This document shows, one piece after another, positions 33,643 to 44,224 of a DNA stretch of 64,000 nt. The DNA comes from Astragalus membranaceus. Taxonomy: Eukaryota; Streptophyta; Magnoliopsida; Fabales; Fabaceae. The notes under the pieces are model-generated. The model had not been told where the DNA came from. It made no database searches and saw only the letters and a program-made list of their open reading frames with translations. A program made the translations under genes and the position numbers. Numbering within the stretch: the stretch's first letter is position 1; each line of letters opens with the position of its first letter. Where the stretch lies: contig CM076851.1 of NCBI GenBank assembly GCA_039519185.1, positions 29,213,825 through 29,277,824 of the forward strand. Reading direction: 5' to 3'.

Positions 33643-36600
33643 CTTATACCTGAATATCCTCCTCCACCCTACCCTCAAAGACTAAAGAAAGCTCATGAAG
33701 ACAAGCAATTCAGCAAGTTCATGGAGATGCTCAAACAGCTACACATAAACCTTCCCTTGGTTGAAGCTCTGCAGCAGATGCCAAACTATGCCAAGTTCCT
33801 AAAGGATATCATCACCAAAAGAAAAAGGCTAGGGGAGTTTGAAACTATTGCTTTAACTGAAGAATGTAGCTTAATCATGCAGAATAAACTCCCTAGAAAA
33901 CTGAAGGATCCTGGCAGTTTTACTATACCATGCTCCATTGGAGATTTTTACCTTGGCAAAGCTTTATGTGACTTGGGGGCAAGTATTAACTTGATGCCCA
34001 AGTCCATTTATGATAAACTTGGTATAGGAACTGCCAGACCTACTTCTTTAAGTCTTACCTTAGCTGATAAAAGTAGAGTTTATCCTGAGGGCATATTAGA
34101 AGATGTTTTGATTAAAGTTGACAAATTTGTTTTTCCAGTGGACTTTGTTATTTTGGATTTTGATGCAGATAAAGAAGTTCCTATCATCTTGGGGCGACCA
34201 TTTCTAGCCACTGGAAGGACACTCATTGATGTGCAGAAAGGAGAATTAATCATGAGGGTCAATGACCAAGAGGTCAAGTTCAACGTCCTCAACGCACTCA
34301 AGTATCCAGAACCTAACACAGAGGAATGTTCCTTTGTGGTTGCCCTTGACCATGTGGTTCAAAAACAATTCAATAAAGATAATGACCACTTGGAGAAGAT
34401 TCAAGGCAATGATGAGATTCAAGAGTTGTTAGCAGAAGAAGTTGTTCCGCAAAACGTTACAACGTCAACTGCAGACGTTGTCACGTCTGACTCTCCTGTA
34501 CCCAAGGCGTGGACAAAGAAGTATGAATCTTTGGGGCAAGAAGACTCCAATCTCAAGAAGATAGTTCCTTCCATTGAAGAACCACCCACGCTGGAGCTGA
34601 AGGTGTTACCTGATCACCTGAAGTATGCCTTTTTAGGGGAAAATGATTCTTTACCCGTGATCATTTCTTCTAATCTCTCACAAGAGCAGGAAAGTGATCT
34701 CATTAGCACCTTGAAAAGACACGAGAAAGCCATTGGTTGGCAAATGGCGGATATCAAGGGTATAAGTCCCACAATTTGTATGCACAGAATTGTCTTGGAA
34801 GAGAATGCAAAGAACAGCATTGAAGGGCAAAGGAGATTGAACCCAATAATGAAGGAGGTGGTCAAGAAGGAAATCATCAAATGGCTAGACGCAGGAATCA
34901 TCTACCCAATCAGTGACAGCTCATGGGTGAGCCCAGTTCAATGTGTGCCAAAGAAGGGTGGAGTTACTGTGGTGACCAATGACAAAAATGAATTGATTCC
35001 AACAAGGACGGTGACTGGATGGAGGATATGTATGGACTACAGGAAGCTGAACAAAGCAACCAAGAAGGACCATTTTCCTCTGCCATTTATTGACCAGATG
35101 TTGGATAGACTTGCAGGCAAAGAATTCTATTGTTTCCTTGATGGTTACTCAGGATATAACCAGATAGTTATTGTGCCTGAAGACCAAGAGAAGACCACAT
35201 TCACTTGTCCTTATGGTACCTTTGCCTTCAGGAGGATGCCATTTGGGCTGTGTAATGCTCCTGCAACATTCCAGAGGTGTATGATGGCTTTATTCTCTGA
35301 TTTTATTGAAAAATCCATGGAAGTTTTCATGGATGATTTTTCAGTCTATGGAGACTCATACAAGGCATGCTTGGATAACTTAGAAGGAGTTCTAGTAAGA
35401 TGTGAGGAGACCAACTTAGTACTCAACTGGGAGAAATGCCACTTTATGGTTCAAGAGGGAATTGTTTTGGGGCATAAGGTTTCAAAGAAAGGGCTGGAGG
35501 TTGATAAAGCAAAAATTGATGTTATTGACAAATTACCTCCACCTACCACCGTCAAAGGTATTAGAAGTTTCTTAGGGCATGCTGGTTTTTACAGAAGGTT
35601 TATCAAGGATTTCTCAAAAATTTCCAAACATTTGTGTCTGCTGCTGCAACGTGATAACGTCTTCAACTTTGATGAGCAATGTCATGAAGCCTTCCAGAAA
35701 TTGAAGACTGCCCTTGTAATGGCTCCTGTGATAGTCACTCCTGACTGGTCAAAACCATTTGAATTAATGTGTGATGCGAGTGACTACGCTGTGGGAGCTG
35801 TATTGGGTCAAAGGTATGGCAAAATTTTTCACTCTATCTATTATGCTAGTAAAACCTTAGATGACGCCCAATTAAATTATACTGTAACTGAGAAAGAGTT
35901 ACTGGCTGTTGTGTTTGCTTTTGACAAATTTCGATCATACTTGGTGGGTGCAAAAGTTATTGTTTTTACTGATCACTCAGCCATCAAGTATTTGATTGCT
36001 AAAAAAGATGCAAAGCCAAGACTCATCAGATGGGTTCTCCTCCTTCAAGAATTTGACTTGGAAATTCATGATAAAAAGGGGGTGGAGAACCAAGTTGCTG
36101 ATCACCTTTCTAGACTTAAGAATGTTGATGCAGGAACAGGTGCAAAAGAGATAAAAGAAAATTTCCCTGATGAAAAACTACTGACAGTAGCCACAGCAGC
36201 TGAAGACGTTACCACGTCTATGGCAATTTCCCCCAACGTTATAACGTCTGATGCTACTGCACCATGGTATGCTGACATAGTCAACTTCCTAGTCAGCAAG
36301 ATTGTGCCTGTGGATTTCAACCATCAGCAAAGAAAAAAGTTCTTCCACACCGTGAAGCACTATTTTTGGGATGAGCCCTATCTGTATAAGATGTGTCAAG
36401 ATCAGTTGCTTAGGAGATACCTTGCTGAAGCGGAACAACTTCATGTGTTACAACAATGTCATGCATCACCCTATGGAGGACATTTTGGAGGAACCAGAAC
36501 TGCTGCAAAGGTGTTACAGTCAGGGTATTACTGGCCAACACTCTTCAAAGATGCTCATGAATTGGTGAAGAACTGTGATAAATGCCAAAGAACTGGAAAC

Positions 36601-37218
36601 ATCTCCAACAAGCAAGAAATGCCATTGACAAATATCCTTGAAGTGGAACTGTTTGATGTTTGGGGAATGGACTTCATGGGGCCATTTCCTATGTCTCATG
36701 GAAACTTATACATCTTGGTAGCTGTTGACTATGTATCAAAATGGGTGGAAGCTGTTGCATTGCCCAATAATGAAGTCAAATCAGTCAGCAAACTCCTTAA
36801 GCAAAACATCTTCACAAGATTTGGTACTCCAAGAGCTATAATCAGTGATGAAGGCTCTCACTTCTGTAACAAGCTAATTGAGAATTTATTGGCTAAATAC
36901 GGAGTGAAGCACAAAATTGCTACAGCTTATCACCCGCAGACAAGTGGTCAAGTAGAAATTTCTAACAGAGAAATTAAAAGGATACTTGAGAAGATGGTTG
37001 GTCCGAACAGGAAAGAATGGTCCCTGCACCTTGATGATGCGCTGTGGGCGTACAGGACAGCATTTAAGACACCACTGGGCATGTCACCATACAAGCTAGT
37101 CTTCGGAAAAGCTTGTCATCTGCCTATTGAACTCCAGCACAAAGCTCACTGGGCAGCTGAAACAACTGAACTTAGATCATTCAAAGGCTGGAGAAGCAAG
37201 ACTCCTTCAACTAAATGA
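33643..37218 (+). pseudogene. Athila G2 protease, RT, RNase H and integrase
   Basis: The longest open stretch in the Athila elements: it is free of stops for almost 1,200 codons and in frame with Gag. From position 33721, approximate residues are protease CDLGASINLMP near 84, RT CMDYRKLNKATKKDHFP near 440, catalytic FMDDFSVYG near 535, RNase H DASDYAVGAVLGQ near 682, integrase HHCC finger near 912-960 and core aspartates in WGMDFMGPF near 980 and SDEGSHF near 1041, with the glutamate in HPQTSGQVEIS. A frameshift near 37160 (WAAETTEL against the expected WAxKQLNL) ends it early at 37216-37218. It acted in reverse transcription and integration of its own RNA. Confidence 0.95.
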
Positions 37219-37550
37219 GCTAGATGAATTCAGGCACACTGCATATGAGAATTCAGCAATCTATAAGGAGAAAACCAAGAAGTGGCACGATCAGAAAATT
37301 CATAGAAGGGAGCTAGTAGAGGGACAACCAGTTTTGCTGTTTAATTCAAGGTTAAAGTTGTTCGCCTGGGAAGCTGAAATCAAGATGGTCAGGACCCTTC
37401 AAACTGGTAAAAGTCTATCCTCATGGTGCTGTGGACCTGTTTGATGAGAAAACTAATTCCACTTTCAAAGTCAATGGCCAAAGAGTGAAGCAATACCATG
37501 GAGAACATGTGGTTAGGGACAAGACCACAGTGGCTCTCAACAACCCCTGA
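37162..37550 (+). pseudogene. Athila G2 integrase C-terminus
   Basis: Continues the pol after the shift near 37160: LNLDHSKAGEARLLQLNELDEFR and KWHDQKIHRRELVEG. A second shift near 37368 moves to the frame GKLKSRWSGPFKLVKVYPHG, which ends at TGA 37548-37550. Comparison with the G1 C-terminus shows both indels. The post-pol block GGCTGAAGACTCTTAAAGCA (37570) is shared with G1 at 30033. Confidence 0.88.
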
Positions 37551-38930
37551 ATTAAAAAGGGAATAGTCTGGCTGAAGACTCTTAAAGCAAGCGCTCTTGG
37601 GAGGCAACCCAATGGTTTTAACTAACCAACAATTTTGTGTCTTTCAATTTTTGTTTTGTGCAGGAATGGAAGCTGAAGGGTAGGAGAGATTCAGGACTCA
37701 AGTTATTGAAGTATGGTAGACGTTATAACGTCTTTGCGTGTCTAGGACGTTGTCACGTTTGCTGCCTGGGTGAAGTTTTTAAAAGAAAAAGAAGACTGCT
37801 CAAGCAGGCATCCCAGCCAGACAAAGTGGAAGGCTCAGGTCTGGTGTTCTGAACAAGTAAGTAGCCCTCTTTTTAGCAGTAGTATCGTTATAGTTTTTAA
37901 TTTCAGTACGAATAAATAGCTGTCCATACGTGACAATGTCTGGATAGTTAGTAGTCAGTAGTTTGTTTGTTTCTGTGTGTTTGAGTGTTCCTCTTCCATT
38001 TTTAAAAAAAAAAATCAGTGAGCAGTGAGGACACTGCTCATCTTTCTGTGTGGGGGGGGGGGGGAGGTTCATTTTTATGTTTTGTGTATGCATAAAATTT
38101 AAATGCGAAATCAGTTTACCTCCCTACTCTATTAATCATCAAAAATGTTTCTCTTTGGGCTAAATCTTGGAATGACTGTGTGTGAATTTGTGTGAGTAGC
38201 TGATGCTTGCTTAGATGAATAGAATTGATTACTGCTTCCACACAAACTCTGTTTTGAGGAAAACCTAGTTAGCTAGGGACTATGTGATGCTAAAGCTAGT
38301 TTTGGTTGACTATGGTGATTGTAAAACTTGATTAAAAACTTAGAGTAGCAGTAGAAACTAAGTTTGGGGGAATATCAGGTTGTGCTAAGGCTGGGTGCAA
38401 AGACTGTAGGATGATTAGTGCATGTGTAGTGTGAGTGCAACGTTGTAACGTCTACCCGTAACGTTATAACGTATGCCGTGTGTGTTTTCGTGTTGTGTTC
38501 TGTGTTATCAAGCGTTGTAACGTCTCATCTACAAATGTTATAACGTCTACTCCAAAAAGACCAAAAAGTGTGTGTGTTTCAAATAAGTGGAAAAGCCCAC
38601 ATGTTCTCTGTGTTTGCTGCAATTTCCCAAAACAAATACTGGGCACTCCAAATGTCTCAATCCAAAATTGTCAAATCCAAAAAAAAAAATCACAAAAAAC
38701 TCCAAATTGAAGTGAATCAAATGAAAGTTGCTCAGAAATGAGGGGGTTGCAGTCCTCTGTGTGTTTTGCGTTGTGTGAGTCAGAAAAGTAGTTTGCACTA
38801 ATCTAGTCCTAGCACCCAATTAAGACCCTTTGTCATGCTTAAAATAACCCTCATGTCTTATGTGGAAATGTTAGCCTACTCTCTGTTTTGAAAGATGTTA
38901 TACCCTCACCATAATGGAAACCACTCTTTC
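37551..38930 (+). other. Athila G2 3' region (post-pol, purine blocks, dyads)
   Basis: No long frame. A splice-acceptor-like TTTGTTTTGTGCAG near 37663 precedes a short coding-like stretch (37664-37852). GCAGTGAGGACACTGCT then a G run (38023-38066) and AAGTTTGGGGGAAT (38361) resemble polypurine tracts. Perfect ACGT-N4-ACGT dyads lie near 37719, 37747, 38440 and 38460, with one-base-off forms near 38513 and 38536. The sequence AGTCCTAGCACCCAATTAAG near 38803 precedes the G6-type tail. Confidence 0.6.
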
Positions 38931-38940
38931 ATGAAAATGT

Positions 38941-40901
38941 GCAGGACACTGATGAAGATCCAACTGAAGAAGCAGAACCAGAGGCAGTACAGGAGGAAGA
39001 AGTAGAAGCTGTCACAGAAGCAGTTGAGATGCAGAGTGATGCATATGCATCAGATGCTTCTGCATCTCAACAGAAGGCTGCAATGAAACCACAACATGAT
39101 GAGGCTGCTATGCAACTAGTTCTGGAACAGATAGCTCAGAGAAAGAGAGAGGAACTGGGAAAGACACAATCATTCTTCAAACAACCAGCTGTCAAGGCAC
39201 CAAAGAGAAAGATCTCTGAGGCAATCCCAACTGATGCTACTGCATCAAGTCCTGCATCACCACCAGTGGAATTAGGTGCATCTGTGATAACTCATATTTA
39301 TATGAGTTATTTATACTTATTCAAAGTTAAATCATGCAAGTTCTATGGCAACAGTAGGTTGTTTCTATTAAGTTTCTGTTAGTTTATCGCTTTTTAGTTA
39401 GAAAGGGGCTAAATTACAAATCCTATGCATTTTGGCACCAATTGGTGCCTTTGTGAGCGTTTTGATGCTTCTTGTGTTCATGCAGTAAACTGAGCGTGGC
39501 AACGTCCCTCATCACGTCTAAAGAAGGGCAGCAGAGCAAGAAAGAGATATCTCATTTTTTTTGGCGCACAAGAAATGATAGTCAAAGATCTAGAAGTGCA
39601 GAATATCTTCTCTCTCCTCAGCGCTGACGCGGCTGACGTACTGTAGCAGTGCAGTGTCATTTCAGCAATATTTTATTTACAAGCAAGCTGGGAAAGTGGG
39701 GAATGACATCAGCAAGCATGTGACCCCTTTGTTCATTGGCTATTCTCTCTCTACAAAAGGAAAGGCAGGGGAGGCATCAGAGGCATCCATCCAGACATCA
39801 ATCCATTCATCATCCACCTTCCTCCATTTTCAGAGATAGTTTTTCTAAAGAAGTTCTGGACACAGACTTCTTCATCCGAAATTTTCTCAAGCTCCAATTT
39901 TTATTTTCATTCGCAACCATTACTGTGAAGCTCAGACGTTGCAACGTCTCTACAGCATGCATGAAGGAAGGCTACTTAGGCGTATCTTTTGCGTTTAGTC
40001 TCCTTTTCTCTATGTACGGTATTTGGATTTCAACTCCTCTTCTTTTTGTAAAGATGCTCAGCATGAGCTAAACATTTGTAGTTGGGTTGTTGTTTTGCAT
40101 GTAATGAACCTCTAGTTTAATGTTATGAAGTATTGATGTTTATGCGTTTTAGATCTTTGCATGTTAATATTTCCAAACTTGTTTTGAAACTGGCCATTTA
40201 AAACAAGTAGATTCATAGGTGCAGAAATGGTCTATGAAAAGAACTCAAAGATTTATGTGAATGAAAAGATGCACTAAAGACATTTAGGCATTTTTATCTA
40301 AGTCTAGACATAGAATGGATAATAGTTCATAGAACATTGCTGTGGGTACTTAAAATACAGGAGTAGGCCTACTTAGAACCTAGACATAGGAATTCTAGTA
40401 CTTGAAGCTCTGACGTTTTGTGACTGAAAAGCACAGCTCTTTTGCAACAGCGTTCAAACGTTATAACGTCTATACAGCATACCGTTTGTACGTGTTAACG
40501 TGTAAACGTTATAACGTCTGACTAGAGGAGATTTACTTGCATGCAGCAATCCAACTCATACTCTTCCATATTCACAACCACTTCTTGTTTACTTGTTTTA
40601 TCTACTTTCTTAGTCTTAACATCAACTTTTAGTGCCGATTTATTACTTGTTTCACTTGTGTTTTAAAGACTTGAACTTTGAAAGTAACTCAATCCTCGTG
40701 GGAACGATCTCTTATTTTTATCCACTTTATTACTTGTACGACGTGTATACTTGCACTGATATTGCGACTAGAACACACGCGCAAACAATCTGCACCAGTA
40801 GAAGTAACTCCAATCTCCAAGCCAAAAAAAAGAAGCAGAAAGTGAAGAACACTCCTCCTACCAGACAGAAAGCAAGAACAAGGAGTGGAGCCAAGAAATG
40901 A
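38941..40901 (+). pseudogene. Third ORF of Athila G6, split by a solo LTR
   Basis: After an acceptor-like ATGTGCAG the frame reads an acidic start (DTDEDPTEEAEPEAVQEEEVE), Ala/Ser stretches coded by ATGC-N4-GCAT dyads and a Lys-rich part (KAPKRKISEAIP), to 39284. Removing the solo LTR and one ATCTG copy continues it in frame at 40793 (APVEVTPISKP). A length change in the A run near 40828 then shifts the frame from an early stop to a basic tail (VKNTPPTRQKARTRSGAKK), ending near 40901. The position matches the extra ORF of Athila elements, but I see no membrane segment and cannot name a function. The basic tail could be a nuclear localisation signal. Confidence 0.6.
39285..40787 (+). repeat. 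Solo G2-type Athila LTR (TSD ATCTG)
   Basis: 1,503 bases, TGATAACTC to GCAAACA. ATCTG precedes (39280-39284) and follows (40788-40792), and the host reading frame resumes across it. No primer site follows and no polypurine tract precedes, so it is a solo LTR. The target before insertion read GTGCATCTGCAC, itself one of the host element's dyads. Confidence 0.93.
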
Positions 40902-42392
40902 GTATTTGTTACATGCTTTCTGCAATTTTACCTACTATATTTTGGATGTTATCTTACTACTAACTCTTCCCTGGTTGTGTTTTTAATCCCTCTCCTCATA
41001 TTTTGAACAAATATTTTGGAAGTATTTTGTGAACTTTTAGCAGTGAGGACACTGCTATCCCTTAAGTTTGGGGGGAGAACTTATCATATTAAATATGTTA
41101 TGTATGTTATCTATGTGTGTTTTTAGCAAATGCATGCTTTTAAATAAATTTTTTTGTATGAATGTATTAGATGTACTTAACAAAGTAGTATCCAAATACA
41201 TGAAACTAATTTTCCAAAGATACATTTTCATTGGAAAATAGGGACAAGTATGAGGAATACTATAAATTGTTAAGAACATTTTAGTAGATGATCAGTTTGA
41301 AAACATTTTACAAAGATTTGGTGCACCTATGGATGGATTTTTTAAAAGCAAGAAAAGAAAAAGAAGCCTTATTTCTCACAAAAATAACCAGAATTATTTT
41401 TTCCAAATACCTCAAAACTGAGTTTGTGAAAAGAACCTTGCTATTTAAAGAGCAATCTGATGCAAAGGAAAATTTTGGTGAGCTAAGGTCAAAACAAGTT
41501 TTGATTAAAAAGTTGGAATTGCTTAAAGAATTAAGTTTGGGGGTAATTTTATGAAAACCAAGGCTGAATTTGAAAAGCAAGAGCAAACAATGCAAAAGAA
41601 TACAAAAAGAGTGGTAAAAAAGATCAAAAATCAAAGTCATATTGACCTGAATCAATTGAGCTATACCTGTGTCTAAGTGCATGATTGCATCTAGAGGTCA
41701 GTGAAAAGCTGCACCTGTGACATGCATGAATAAATGCATCTGGAGGATAGTTCAAAACTGTACCTGTGCCAAAGTGCATGAATGCATCTGGAGGTCAGTG
41801 AAAAGCTGCACCTGTGCCATGCAGGAATAAATGCATCTGGAGGACAGTGAGGAAGGCAATATAGGCTACAAAAAAATAACACAGTGCAGAAGCAATGCAC
41901 TGAAGAAAATAAATGCAGAAAAACATCAATGCAAAAAGCAATTCAAAAAAGTAATGCATCTGCATTAAAGAAACCACCAACACAAGAAAAATAGTGCATT
42001 AACTCAAAAAGCTTTGAAAAATTCAGTCAAGTCCTTGGTTGTGTTTAAAACTCCCCAATACTTGAGGATTTTGTGAGTCTAACCTTTCTTTTGAAAAAAT
42101 ATTTTGGTGTGACCAAAGATAAACCAATCTTTTCAAAGGCTAGGAGGAAGTTTTCACTTAGTCTTGGAATCAATCTCAACTCAGTGGGTTCACACACACA
42201 CAAAGAGTGTAAATAATTCTGGAAGTTTGAAAAGAAATAAAGGCACAAGAAAAAATTGCTGAGCAAAGAAGTTCATAGAGAGCACCTCATGAAAATCCAA
42301 ATATCAAACTGATTTATCTTCAAGAAACTATAGTATTAGTTAGTTTGTCTTTGCCATTACTTGAGGACAAGCAATGGTTTAAGTTTGGGGTG
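40902..42392 (+). other. Athila G6 3' untranslated region
   Basis: No coding frame. Three purine blocks occur: GCAGTGAGGACACTGCT followed by AAGTTTGGGGGG (41040-41077), AAGTTTGGGGG (near 41533) and AAGTTTGGGGTG (42381-42392) just before the LTR. The last is the working polypurine tract. A tandem repeat of about 48 bases lies at 41677-41853. Confidence 0.65.
41677..41853 (+). repeat. Tandem repeat, about 48-bp unit, four copies
   Basis: Each unit has TGCAT...AATGCATCTGGAGG followed by AAAGCTGCACCTGTG or a variant. It lies in the 3' UTR of G6. Confidence 0.72.
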
Positions 42393-43924
42393 TGATAACT
42401 CTATTTTATATAGAGTTATTCATGTTTAAACTTAGTAAATTGCTCTCTTTCAAGCAAAGATAAAGAGTTTATATAGTATTTTATGTAATATGTGATAACT
42501 TGAATGTTTGACATGGTTATAGTTCATAATAGGCCATTTTGGATACATTGTGGTATGTTTGATAAGTTTGTTCAGTGCAGTCTAGATGCTCCTGCATCAA
42601 ATGCTCCTGCATTGATCCTGCACTGGTTTAGTACAATGCTACTGCACTGCAACTGCATTACCTGAAGCTTGGAGCCATCCACTTGCACATCCACTTGCCA
42701 TCCACTTGCATTTGATGACCTCATACTTGGTCCCCTAAAGCAAGAACACTTCAGATTTCGTTGCCTACAATTCCCACATAGCTTTGAAGCGTCATCAACG
42801 TAGGGACACATGTTGTTATCTTATTTGACCTCCCTATACAATTGATTGAAGACTTCACATGGGAATCAACTGCTGTAAAACAACCATGAATACAGCCATC
42901 AAGGTTACTTCAACATGAAGGAAGGAAGCACCTCTCTTGAAGACTATAAAAGGACCTCACTCCTTCACTTGAAAATAGATCACAATCCATAAGTTAGATT
43001 TAAATTTCAATATACATAGTTAGTTTCTATTTTGTAAGAAGGAAAGGAAGGAAGTGACAAATCCTCCTTACCTCGATTTCATAGTTTTATCAAAGTGCTA
43101 AGGAGCTAATGCAACTACATTGCTAGGAAGGATTCATGCTAAAAGCTTCACTTGTGTAACTTCTATCTTGTTGTTTCTCTTTTGTGATTTCAATTATATA
43201 AACATGTTCTATTCTGTTTATATTTGCCTTGCAATGTCTATGTTGAGCTAAACCTCTCTTAGTTGGAATGTTCTAACCATTTAATGAGCTTTTAAGTAAG
43301 TTTATTACAAGTATATGATGTGTGCACTTTAGTTCTTGCTTGATAATACTTTCAACACTTATTTTGAGGTTGATCACTTAGAATAAGTAGATTTGTAAAA
43401 GCAGACATGGTTTACAATTAAGAACTCAAGAACTAATATGGGTGAGTGTTTTACATAAAGGAAACTTTGTGAAAACCATACTAAGTCCTAGACATAGGAT
43501 AGTATAGTCCATAGGGTGATACTGTGGGTACTTAAAAGACAAGAGTGAACTTATTTAGCAAGCCTAGACATAGGAAGCTTGTAATGAAACTCTGGAGAAA
43601 AGTGACTGAAAGGCACACAACTAATGCAACAGCATTCAGTGCAACTGCATCATAACTGCATTAAACACTTAAAAGTAAATTACTTGGGGAAGACATTCCA
43701 ACTAGCTTTCTCTATTTGCATTACAACTACTTACACTTTGTTTTATTCTAACTTACTTGTGATACTCACCATCATCAACTATTTTGTTAAATTGGTTACC
43801 TTCTTCTAAATTACATAATATTGACTTTTGAAAGAGTTCATCAATCCCTGTGGGTTCGACCTGTTCTAAACACTGTATTACTTGTTATGGACTGTGCATA
43901 CTTGCACATGTTTTCCACACACCA
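42393..43924 (+). repeat. Athila G6 3' LTR
   Basis: 1,532 bases, TGATAACTC to CACACACCA. TATA box CTATAAAAGG at 42944-42953. Opening palindrome arms ATAACTCTAT/ATAGAGTTAT. ATGC-N4-GCAT dyads near 42588, 42604 and 43624. The sequence just outside (GTGCT) does not match the G1 left flank, so no TSD can be assigned. Confidence 0.85.
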
Positions 43925-44224
43925 GTGCTAGCACTGGAAATTAATTCAAGTAAATTAATTTCATTATTGTCCCTTCCTATGGTGTTATTGTGATGGTGCT
44001 AGACTGCAGGGTTAAAAGGATAAGCTTAAAGCTTTTAATGATTTTCATAGCCCTTATGGGTGGTGTATGACTTGCAGCATACACTTGATGAAATCACCTA
44101 TATGAGTGTCAAGTGAGGCCGCTTGCATGAGATCCTGACGAGGTATCTAGAGCACTCATGAATACCGAGCACGCGCAGGGCCTAATAGCGCAACACCGCG
44201 AAAACAGCAAGAATTGTGGGGGTG
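43925..44224. other. Unidentified sequence, left part of the Tat target
   Basis: 300 bases between the G6 LTR and the Tat element, continuing after it at 54488. It begins with two palindromes (CCAGTGCTAGCACTGG spanning the LTR edge, then AAATTAATT/AATTAATTT arms). The block GCAGCATACACTTGATGAAA looks like repeat DNA, but I cannot name the family. Confidence 0.45.

Larger units (their letters stand above)
30225..38930 (+). mobile_element. Athila-type Ty3/gypsy element G2, 3' LTR not found
   Basis: 5' LTR 30225-31717, primer site 31724, gag-pol 31846-37550, then a 3' region with repeated AAGTTTGGGGG purine blocks. Family dyads ACGT-N4-ACGT continue to about 38550. Beyond about 38940 the dyads change to the ATGC-N4-GCAT type of another element, so G2's 3' LTR and right edge have been lost, probably by deletion or recombination in 38560-38940. 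The right edge given here is therefore approximate. Confidence 0.88.
38931..43924 (+). mobile_element. Athila element G6, 3' part with 3' LTR
   Basis: Contains a third-ORF-like reading frame (38941-39284 plus 40788-40901), repeated AAGTTTGGGGG blocks, a perfect polypurine tract and an LTR at 42393-43924. It is interrupted by a solo G2-type LTR. Its dyads prefer ATGC-N4-GCAT, and its LTR is strongly diverged from the G1 LTR, so I treat it as a separate element whose 5' part is missing. Confidence 0.7.

Noticed and set aside
38941..40901. Calling the G6 third ORF an envelope gene
   Set aside because: The position fits the env-like ORF of Athila elements, but no signal peptide or membrane segment is visible, only acidic and basic stretches.
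41308..41682. 124-codon reverse frame in the G6 3' UTR
   Set aside because: AT-rich hydrophobic frame without similarity, on the strand opposite to the element.
22761..43924. Treating 22761 and 42393 as the LTR pair of one element containing G2
   Set aside because: The two LTRs are strongly diverged, their dyads differ and the outer flanks share no TSD.
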